Below, piece after piece: positions 33,201-45,200 of a stretch of 64,000 bases of DNA; position 1 is the first letter of the stretch; each line of letters opens with the position of its first letter. The notes beneath the pieces were generated by a model. It made no database searches. It had not been told where the DNA came from and saw nothing but the letters and a program-made list of their open reading frames with translations. The position numbers and the translations under genes were made by a program. The stretch is from Phoronis australis (Eukaryota > Phoronida > Phoronidae). The DNA is taken from contig NMRA01000013.1 in the NCBI GenBank assembly GCA_002633005.1, positions 1,392,618-1,456,617 on the forward strand, written 5' to 3'.

Positions 33201-36200
33201 AGTTCTTTCAATTCTTCGTCTAAGGCTTCAAGTTTCCTGAAAAATGTACATACTTTCACACTACCTAGCTGGACACATTCTATTTAATCAAGTTCTTTGA
33301 TTACCCAGTAGTAAGACATTACTATGAATTTTCAGCACAGTGCTGCATGCCAAGTTCGAACAATTTCTCCTCTTCTCTCATGCGCTACAATTTTGTTGTG
33401 ATGAACAAACTTTGTTTATAACTTTGCTTTATAAGAAAAGAAAACGTGTTTACCTGAATGTGGCGCACATATAGACAAACAAAGGTTTGCAACTTCCGCC
33501 AATCTATGACGCTACACCACTTCTGGAGAACAGAAGGACCGGAAACCAGAACGCCCCCCTACCATTCGTTGACAAAGAACTGTAGAGTACAGTTTGAAAC
33601 TTTCAAACTTCAAAATCCCCGTCTCTGAGCAAGTTGATTTTACTTATACCGTGTAAACACATAATAAACAGTCGACACAAACTTACACTGAAACTTTATT
33701 CTTAGAAATTTAAAGTAGCACGAAACCATGTGCTCTAAACTTACGTCATTGTTTCCTTACGATCAGGATGCTGTTGTATAACCTTGGCCAATGCATCGTA
33801 TTCTGAAACATACATGAAACAACACTGGTTTTGATCGCTGTTTTTTTCCAATCTTGTTTCAGAAAGTAAATTGTCACTAGCAATGTCAACGTTTCATTGG
33901 TAACCACGCTGATTAAGTAGTACCTATTTGAGAGCAAGGTTCATACACAACGGAGACCATTAAGATAAGATCATAAAGCCCCAGTATGAGCATAGAACAA
34001 AGGAGCATAGCTAACTCTGGTCTGTACCACCCCGCGACTTGTTGTTTTAAGAACTGTGCTAACTAACAAAATAAAAAACACCCACTCACCTTAATTCTAG
34101 ACAAGATTCTTTTTTGAAAAGATGCACAAAGTTACATAAGTAAGGGTTGAAACACCATGATTTGCCAGGAGGTGAACAAATGAGAAAACAAAGCATACCC
34201 CTTGCATCATTTTGTTGTTTAATGTGGATTTTCTTTTTTTGAAAAAGTGAGGAACTCGAATTGCCAAAATTCAACTGGCAGAGCCAGCTATGCTTCTTTG
34301 GAATTACACTCACTGTCTGATTCTTCACTTGTCTAGTGCACGAAATAGTGGAAACATGAACTTTACTTATGTCACACTGGGCCCAACCATGAGGCCTGCG
34401 CACGTATGATGCACCGCAAATGACATCAGATCACCTGCACTGTTTTTCGTTATGTCACACTTCTAAACATTAAAGCACCATGCAGTACTATCTTTGAAAA
34501 CCATCGTTTTAGTTGGTGTTTATGGTAGAACCCTTTGTTTTATTTTTCAATACTAGTTGATGTTCCTCAATACACATGACAAAACGATGAAATGACTGGA
34601 GTGCAACTACCGATTTACTTAAGTTTGAGATATGGTAATTTTGGCTTGACCTAATTAGAGTTGTTTGAGACTTTGAATATGACAATTTTGGCATGTGTTT
34701 GAGAGCAGAATAATGGAATAATTGACTAAACGTGGGACTTTGAAGGCATTTCAAATTCCACTTTCAGCGATGTTTGCCAGTGGATAGATTCATACATTTA
34801 AACACAATGATTCACCTCACAAAAACATACATTACACTGTATACACATACGTGTAAAAAGCTGATCAAGACAATCTGAAGACAAGGTATCAGTGATGCGA
34901 AAGTTCAACATTCAAGTTACTTCGCAGTTATTAATTGTAAGTATGTTATCTTATTTGCAACAGCAATGTTATCAGAACATCTCTATCACTTTAGAAGTAA
35001 ATGTGAATAATAACATAAGACACCAATTGGAGAAGAGACAGTGCGGCCTAGTGGGATGAGTGTCCGCTTCCTTTATTCAAGGTCGTGGGTTCAAGTCCCA
35101 CTGGATCACACTGCTGGACCCTTGAGTCACGTCTCTACAGGGCTTGGAATGACCAATGACAAAAAAGAGGAAAATTTTCCAGATGATGTATCGTTCCACA
35201 AATAGAAAAGCTGTGTGTGCGGTAGAAGTATTTTTTGCTGTAAAAATTTAACTGAACTAAAGGTTTTTGCATGGATAAAGACAAAATAATGACAAAAAAG
35301 ATACGAAAAGAGGAAACTGGAAATCAAATAAAACGAAATTGAAACAAAAAAGAGGAAATCCTCTTAAAAGAGGAAAATTCCAAACGTCGCTTGTAGCTGC
35401 TCAGCTCCATTTCAACCATATATTAATAAAGCATAAACATGCCTCCATGTGATTAGTGTAATGGGCCAACATAAGCCGCCTGTGAACGTGCAAAAATGTA
35501 CCAGACCGTCTACAATTATTTTTTATAAGACACCAACTGATTCTCACCTTGTCTATTGTGTCGAACCCTCTTGGCCTCTTGTAGTTCTGCTTTACACTGA
35601 TTAATTTTCTCATAGGCATCTTTGATGCGCTGCTCTGTAGGGAAAACAAACTGTTAACTGTGAACAAGTAAAAGAGAGTAGATTCTGTTGACACATGTAA
35701 TATTAAACAGAAGCAATTAATTTCTGTTGCCAGTTGCCTAGGGGTGCTAAGTTTGTGGGGTGCATTCCATACAATCTTTCTTCCGAGGTTGGCTAGGCCA
35801 AGCGGAATCATGCAAATGAGAGGTCAGCGCATAAGGAGTAAGGTTGCAACCCTACTGCTGTGTACAAGCAAAATAGTCAACACTGAAGTGAATGCCAGGT
35901 GTCACCAGAATGTTGAATAACGCCAGAGAACTGCACCGTATACACAATTTCCATTACACAATCAACATATCTAACAGCAAGTATTTCGTGAGTGCGTTGT
36001 GTTACTGAATGCATCCCTAGTTAAATCTAACACCACATAGACAATAGTGCTCATTTTCAGGCAAAATCTCAAACATTTTCTGTATTCGTTAGGGTTAATA
36101 CACATGAGCCAAATATTGAGGAACTAAACAATGACGGAGTTGTTACACCCAAGATCAGACTACAAGGGTGGAAACAAGCGAGTACACGCTTGAAAATAAG

Positions 36201-39200
36201 AGTAAAAAGTAAAAACACGAGTGGGAAAATGACCTGTTATTGGAAGGAGCCCAAAGTGGACGTTTGGCATATTCTTTTTGGTTCTCAGTATTTACTAGGG
36301 CAAATCTTGAAATACGAGTGCAGAGTATGCCATCATTCGTATTTTGTAGTGAGGCATTTTCACCTGTGTTGAGCGCTGGACTATCATTTGTTTTCAAAGA
36401 ATACAGGAACGTAGCAATGATAAATCCCTCAAAATTATAGTTAATTAATAACGGTTTTTGCATCTTTTGAGCAAAGAATATGGCCAGAATGTAAAAAGCA
36501 CAAAGTTTCATAATTCACCTATTTTTGAGTTGAGGTCACCGTAGTTCTCCTGTTCATGAAGATTCATCCTGTAGACCTGAGATGACTTCACCATGGCCTG
36601 TTCACACTGAGCAAGCTGTGCCACCATCTTCTGGTATGTGGCAATGCTGGAAACACAGACACACGAATCTCCCAATGACTCAACCATTATAAGAAACAAG
36701 TTTCTATGTTCAAGTTATACTGTGTTGGTGCCAGTGCTGGATACGAGGGACAGATAGATTCAAGGCCCTGTGGCTAGAACAAGAGATTCGTGCAGATGGC
36801 ACCACACTCAAAATGCAAATAAAATAGAAGAGTATCGGGGGAATTTCATAACACACCATCAATTACTAACAATAAATAAACTGAATGTTTTCGACTGCCA
36901 ATGGCTACAGTCATCCTCAGAAAGATGACAAGGTGGACTTGCTATGATATAAAAGTCAGAAAGAGAGTACTGACTTACATCGCCGTTCATGTCCCTGTCA
37001 CCCGGTTACTAATAAAATGGCTTTGGCGTATCTAGCATGTTTTATTTCAGGTATCATGAGCAAAAAGTTTGGCATTATCCAAGTCTATAACGTGGTTGTG
37101 GATAACATAGTGATCAGTGACGGACAATCTGTTGATGGAATTACGGGCTAACCGCTGTTACAAACGTGAGAAGCGAGTTATTGACTGTGTGTCCACATCT
37201 TGTTTGAGTCTGTGTAGACGAGTACTGAACCAGCAGCATGTAGTAAGGCCGAAATTTTGCCAAAATTTGGCTGTCACTGACAACTGTGCTATCTCGATTG
37301 TGTCTCGTGAATGAGGACACATGCTCTTTGAATTCCATTGGGGCATCAAAAATTGTTACGTACAAATTTTAAAATGTTGCAGGATTTTGAGCAATTACTT
37401 TTTTTTCCATAAAAAATACAAAAAATACAAAACACGGAGAAAGCACGTGTCCCTCACGGCGGGAAGGTTTGTTTTCTGACTTGTGCGGACTCTCCCATCC
37501 AACATTAACGAAATTTATATGGTTTGAGGACAGAACCAACATTAATCCATCTCACATGATCAGGAATAACTACCAGACCCCGACGAGTGGCAGAAAAAGA
37601 ACACCAAGCCGAAACTCTAGAGAACTCTGAGCTTAATCGTCAAAAAAACCCAAAAGCAACCGACAATGGACGCCATACTGACAGGGAAGGCGGGACAAAA
37701 TGTCACCAAGAAGATTCGGTCATTGAAAGATGAACTCAAAGAGGCACTCATGGACTCAGATTATATCCAGTCACTGTTTACAAACATGATAAAGCCCTTA
37801 ATTGACGCTGGTTTGTCTGAAATGTATAAAGCACTCGAGCTTCAATACGATCAAAAGATGGTTGAAAAGGACAAAAAAAATAACACTTGAAAATCAACTG
37901 GACAAGCTGAAGCAAGAAAGTGGCTCTCAAATACACAGGTTGGAATCTGATTTGGATGAGCTTGAGCAGTGTGGCCGCCGAAACTGTGTTGTAATCAGCG
38001 GAATAATAGAATCTGACAAGGAGTGCACAGATGACATTGTTGTTGGTCTAGTAAAAAGAATTGGTGCTACCGTTGATAAGTCTGACGTATGTCGCAGCCA
38101 TCGCCTAGGTAAAAAAAATCCAAGGTAACGCCAAGGCGAGGTCAATTATAAATTTACGAATTACAATGCAAGAGTCGAATTCATGAGAAATAAAAAGAAA
38201 TTGAGAACTGGAGCCGGCAAGATCTACGTAAACGAGAATCTGACCAAAAAACGAGCACAGTTGTACAAGGCTTGTAGAGATCTAGGTGCCAGGATTCAGA
38301 GTTGCTGGACATATGATGGAAGAATTTATTACAAGAACTGGGCCAATGAAATTAACCCGGTGAGCAGCATGGATGATTTGCAGGGCATCTAACTCTCTCT
38401 CAGCTCAACACTATACACTCAAGCCAGAATATAGTATAATAGTGCAATAGTTTCTGACGTCTTGTGTTCAGCAATTGGTAAGATTACTCACTTATGTACT
38501 GTAGTAAGCACGAAAGACAGCTGAAGTTCCTTTTTCCATTAAGTTGAGTTTTACGGTAATTCCAATGTTTCACAATACCCAATAAATTTTTAACTGCTTT
38601 TGTACTCCATGTGCAATTGCCAAACTACAAGTGTAGCGTACCATAATTGTCAGGTAGTTGGGACCCTGTTGAGAGACCTCCAGTACAAATGTACTTCCTG
38701 TAGCCATTACTGTGTATAGCCTATTTTCCTTAAGTTTTAACATAGTTTTAGCCATTGTGCCCAACATATCGTCTTCACAGCTAACATATACGTGCTACTC
38801 AGGTTATTTCAAAGTTGGTGACAATCGTGTCGCGTAGTTGTATTGTTCTAGCTGTGTTCTATTTTATTCTAAGCGTCATAGCTTCATGCTGGGCAATCTA
38901 TCTGGGGGGGGGGCTATTTATGAGAGGGCTCTGCATTGCGTGTAGGCATAGAGTGCAGGCATCCTTATTATTTATGTGTGTGTGATCTGCTCGGTGCAGA
39001 TCTCTCGACAAGTCCCGGACGCACAAGTTAAGTCTGTTTATTAAAATGTACTTATCCTTATTTTCATTCTACTTGTTTCCTGCACGAGAACCGTAAGGGC
39101 AATGTTTCTTAATGTTTTTTTTATTATAGTCTCATTATGAAAAATACTGGGAGAATAAGCCTTACCATGAGGATCAGTTTCCATGTGTTTTCCATCCTGC

Positions 39201-42200
39201 GTTACATCATATTTCACATCTATGTTGTACTCTGTGAAATCTATGATGTGCTTGTGAATGTGTTGGTATTGTTTTTGTGTTGTTTTGTATGTATGTGGTG
39301 TGAATGGCTCAGGATTGTACCACTATTATTTGATTGTCATTTCATATAATATGTGTATCACCGTTATAATGATGACAGGTGAACTTAAAGTAACCTCATT
39401 GAACTGCAGAGGACTGGGTTTCCATGACAAAAACAGTACTCCATTTATTGCCTACAGGACACACTTCACAAAGAGAGAAGAAAACAATGTCAGTTCAATG
39501 TGGGGATATGAATGTTTTTCAGTTCAAATACCTCAAACTCCCGTGGAGTGGCCATGGTCTTTAAGAACACTTTTGAGTATAAATTACATAACATTTTTCA
39601 AGACTACAATCGTATGGCAATAAATTAATTTTGGATATTAATATCAATGAGACAATAATAATGTTAATTAATACGTTATGTCCAAATAGGGACTCACCGT
39701 CTTTTTTTGAAAGAATAAAACAAGACATTCAAGATATAGGCAATTACTCTGTTATTTGGGCAAGCGATTTAAATCTTGCGCTCGATCTAAGGACACACTT
39801 AATTATCGAAAGGCTAACAACCCAAAGTCACGGATTAAGTTGATGGAGAATTGTACAGAATTGTCTATCGCTGATGTGTGGCGGGAACTAAACCCCAATA
39901 GTAAAGAATACACTTGGGTAGCTGGGAGTAAACAATCCAGACTAGATTTTTTCTAATTTCTGAAAGCCTTTTAGCCGATATTGAAGACTCCATAATAGAA
40001 TTTGGTTACCGGTCCGATCATTCAATAGTAACAATTTTTTTAAAGGTGATGGTTCCAGGAGGAGGAAATCATTTTGGAAGTTTAATAACTCTCTCCTAAA
40101 AAAAACTCTTGAGTATATTGCTGCAGTCAAGGATACTATTAAATTAAATAAACAACAGTATATGACGGACGATATTCAGAGAATTAATAGTATAAGTTCA
40201 GATTTTCAATTGTCTATAAATTATCAACTTTTTCTTAAAACTGGAGATTTGCGGCAAAACAATTTCCTTTGCTACTTACTTAAAAAGAAAAAGTGACAAA
40301 GCTGAACAGCAACTTATCGAAGAAATAAGTTTGTTGGTAAAAAGTCTAGGCCTTGATTGGGAACTACTGGAACAAAAAAATAATCGACTTGCCGAGCTAA
40401 GGCAAAATAAGTTAAAGGTGAAGGCAACCTTTTTCCACATCATTTTTAGCTAAAATAAGGGTGGTTGGTTATCCTAGACATATTTTCCACCTTTAAGGGG
40501 TCTTATGATTAGGTCGAGAGCAAGATGGATTGAAGAGGGTGAAAAACCTTCCAAATATTTTCTTCACTTGGAAAATAGGCATTACACAAGTAAGTTGATG
40601 CCTTTTTGTAGAAATCTGACAACACTAAAACCCTTGGTGAAGAAGAGGTTATTCAGGAAACCCAAAATTTTTTATGAAAAGCTATACAAATATAGAGATT
40701 CTAACAATACTGCTTTAGAGACTCTTCTTGATAAGGTTTGTGTCTTCAAACTGAATGAGTCAGAAAAAGAAAAATTAGGTCTTCTTACATATGAAGAAGT
40801 CACACAATGCTTGAAAAAAATGAAAAACAACAAGAGCCCAGGCTCTGATAGTTTTTCAGCGGAATTTTTTCTAAACTTTTTTGGGCTGACATTGTACATT
40901 TCGTTGTTTGCTCACTTAATACTGGTTTTTCAGTTGGCCAGTTATCAACACAGAAAGAGGGAGTGATTACCTGCATCCCTAAGGGAGCAGATAAAAGTAA
41001 ACATTGTTTGAAAAACTGGAGACCCATATACTTACTCAACGTGACATATAAATTGGCTTCTTCAGCTGTGGCTGAACGGTTGAAACCCGTTTTGGGATAA
41101 CTAATCAGTAAGGACCAGACAGGTTTCGTTTCAGGAAGAAATCTGAACGCAAATATCCGCGTGCTATATGAGTTAATGTTTTATGCCCAGGCAGCTGACA
41201 AACCTGGATTGCTTTTACTGATTGATTTTGAGAAAGCATTTGATTCATTGTCGTGGAATTTTATTTAAAAACTTTATCTTTCCTTAATTTTGGTAGGTCT
41301 ATGAGAAGGTGGGTGAAAGTCTTTTACAGTAATGTTAAATTCTGTGTTGTCGTAAATGGTTACGCATCTTCCTGGTTCAATATTTCGCGTGGCTGCAGAC
41401 AAGGTGACCCTTTGTCTCCCTACATTTTCATACTGTGCGCAGAGATTTTGGCGTATTTAATTAAGAATAATGAAAATATTCCTGGTGTAGTTGCAGGAAA
41501 TAAGGAATATTTGATTTCACAATATGCGGACGACACATCAATTACGTTGAATGGGTCGAATTTGTCATTGACTACCACATTGAATGTACTTCATTTGTTT
41601 GCTAGTGTCTCCAAGTGAAGGTGGATAAAACAAAAGCAATATGGTTTGGAAGTAAAACTGGTAGTGATGACGTGATTCCTACAAAACAAAGTCTGTCTTG
41701 GACAAAAAAATCTTTTAGATTTTGGGAGTGGATTTTGACACTCAATTGGATAGTATGACGCATAAGAACTTCACTGTAAGAATAACTAAGATTAAGCTTT
41801 TATTGAAAAGTTAGAGTCAACGAAATTTAACGCCGTTTGGTAGAGTAATGGTAATTAAAACATTAGCTATTTCTGAACTTAATTTTTTTGTTGTCAAGTT
41901 TACCAAATCCACCACTAAAAATCTTGAAGGAATTGAATATGACGTTTTTTAGATTTGTGTGGCAGACTCGTCATGGTGAAATTAATCGAACCACGGCCTG
42001 TTTAGGACTTGATCAAGGGGGACTTCAAATGATTAATGTGCCAAATGGAAAATTTCGTTGTTCCCGTTAACTATATGTAGAAGTTATATACTTTGAACGA
42101 GATACGAGAATGGTCTTTCCTGAGGTGTGCATGTGTGAATGAATGGATGTACTTTTTTATTATCATTTATAAAACAGTACAAAAAATATAAAACACAAAA

Positions 42201-45200
42201 ATTACCAGAAAATTTCAATAAGAGATTCAAAAAATTTGAAACAGAGAAATCCGATGAATGACAATTGAAAACAACTTGTGATTGCGTGCATATACTGCGT
42301 AGCTAATGAGTTGTTTTGGTAATCATTTTGGAAAATGTCATATTCGTACAACCAGCGGAGGGTGCTGTAAAGAAGATTGTTTGCCATATAGGTTGTTAGC
42401 CCTTAAGACAAGATATCAACAAAAGAATCTTCTGGCATCAGGTAATGTCAGCCAAAAGCCTAACTCGCAATTCAAGATTTTTCGTACATCACTTTTCACT
42501 TTTTTCTTATTGGAGTCCAGTTGCAATGTATATACAGAGCAAACAAATCATTCAGAGCCTTCAATGCCTTGACGTTGAAGTTGAAAAAGGCATCATTCCT
42601 TTCTAAATTACATCTACAAATAATAGGAACATAACGATCATACATTCCTCTCGAGATGAGAAAAATTTCAACTCTCACAGGGGGAGGCATTTCACCCGTT
42701 GAATAGAAAAAAATCCCCTATCACTCAGCAGATGTAGACACAGATATTTTAAAGTTAGAGAAGGCTCGAATCAGCCTCATTCAACAGTCACATACCTGTC
42801 TTCAGAAGATTCATCAGAGTTACACCACTTAATAAATGAACGCAAAAGTCCAGCGATACGCCGGTCATCCATTCCTCCATCACCTTCAATCAACAACCTG
42901 CGACGTATGATTTCATCTACAAAACAAGATCAACACATCATGAACTGGTGTAGTGTTGGTCTACAGGACACGATGAAGACATCATCAACTGAGACGTGTT
43001 GGTCTTCAAGACGAGATAAACACATCATGAACTGGTGTAGTGTTGGTCTACAAGACAAGATAAACACATCATGAACTGGTGAAGTGTTGGTCTACAAGAT
43101 AAACACATCATGAACAAGTGAAGTGTTGGTCTACAAGACAAGATAAACACATCATGAACTGATAGGTGCTGGTCTTCAAGACAAAATCAACAAATCATGA
43201 ACTGGTGAAGGGTTGGTCTTCAAGACAAGATAAACACATGATGAACTGGTGACCTGTTGGTTTACAAGACAAGACTGATAAACATATCATGAACTGGTAA
43301 AGTGTTAGTCTACAAGATAAACACATCATAAACTGGTGAAGTGCTGGTCTACAAGAAAAGATCAACACCAGCTCATCATGTGGACAAGCAGATTGACAAA
43401 CCAGCTCGAACTAAAATTGATAAAAATATGTGGGCAATAATAATATAACACATGATAATATGGCTTGTACTATATAATTAGACAATTTTATTGATTAAAA
43501 TTTTGAAATTATAGCAACATCTCATCTATTTCAGACAAAAACTAATTGCCAAAATATTTTTGAGACGGGATGGAGCCCATATTGAGGCTCACTTTCGAGG
43601 GATCAAGAACCCTACGAATCTTTGCCTGACCAAGATAAAATAAGAAGCTTAATAAATAAATGAAAGCGCTCCGAGGAGCGAAACTTGGCGAAATTAACCA
43701 AAAAGATGACGATAAAGATGATGACGAAAATGACGAATATGACGAGTGTGGCGAGGATGAACAAAAGAAGTAATATTAACATACACATGACGAACGTAGA
43801 AGTCCGAAATCAATAAGAAAAAGGCTAGTCTTGAGCGACACTTGGCGAAATTAAGGAAAAGACAACGACGGAGATGATGACGAAGATGATGACGAATATG
43901 ATGATGGTGGTGGCGATGATGAACAACATCACAACATTCTTATGACGAACTTAGATGTCATAAATCAATAAGAAATAGGCTACAGTCTAGTTCAATAGAA
44001 GACAAACCAAAATCAATGCAGCAAGAGCGCTCAACAAAGGAACAGCGTTATCAGAAAATCTCAAATAACTCGAAAAGTAGATGTCCTAGCGAAAAATGGA
44101 AAACATCTTCTGAAAGCCCGTTCAAAATTCTATCTAAATTGATGGTATCGCCTAATTGTGTAAATTTTTCGAAAAAAATGAAATTTTGCGTTTTTTTAAG
44201 AAATTCAAAGTCAAATAACTCGAAAACGGTAAGTCTGAGAAAAAAATTGTTACAGTTCATTTGAAAGAGTATACCTTAGGGAATCCACATGCAAAAATGC
44301 ACGTCATTTTCTTCTCTCGTTTAAATGGCACCTAAGTACGACTGAAAATGGGTCAACATGTGCCAGAACCGCCATCTTGAAAGCAACTTCCGTTGTTTGG
44401 CTTTGTATAATAACATGCCATAAGAAACTAATACTGTATTCGCCGTAATAACCGCCCAGGGCGCTTAGAAAAGTTCGGTTCAGGGGGCGCTTATCATAAC
44501 CCAAGGCGGTTGAAACCCGGTCTCCGAAACGGGTGAAATCGGAAGCTAAGATTCATCAAATTTACGTTCTGTGACGTATCTGTAATCTATGAGACTTCCA
44601 ACAAAACTGTGGTGCATAGCTATCAAACTTTGCTGCTAAATTACGATCATTTTACAGAAAATTGTGCTGAAATCCCAGGGCGAAAACTCGCCGACTGACT
44701 GCCTCAAAATCGCCGTCTTCGATATAGCGACTTCAATGCTTGTATAAAAACAGTTTCGACTCAAGCAAATTACCTGAAATCCTCATTAAGTTTTCTAAGT
44801 AGCGTCCCTAAGACTTTTTTTAAGTTCCCGTGGAGTCTGGATTTACGGCAGTTTTAAGTACAAATCTGCGCAACATCGTGCCATCTACATGTATGATCGG
44901 CAACACGGCGAGAAAAATGTCTGGACGAACACACACGTTGTTGTCATGTGACGTTTGTTTTGAAGTTCGTCTGCGAGTAAGCGAGCGCATGCGTGTAACC
45001 AGAGTTCATTTGCCAAAGCAGAGACCGTCTTTTGGCCAGAGCCACGCAATCTAACGAGCTAGATGTGCATTGCGTCTAAAGAAATTTGCACAAGCAGTAG
45101 GCCACTGTACACCAGAGGGTGTTTCATTCAGCACTTGCCGGTCTCGAGCTAAAAACGTTCGACATTTGTCTCGGTAAGGCCCATATTAGTCGCCGTGTAG

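Noticed and set aside
35041-35110. Functional tRNA gene
   Set aside because: The A and B boxes and T arm are good, but acceptor and anticodon stems do not close and it adjoins a repeat, so it is treated as a SINE head.
38900-38920. G-run near 38905 as a structured or G-quadruplex site
   Set aside because: A single short homopolymer without spaced G-tracts; likely an ordinary slippage run.
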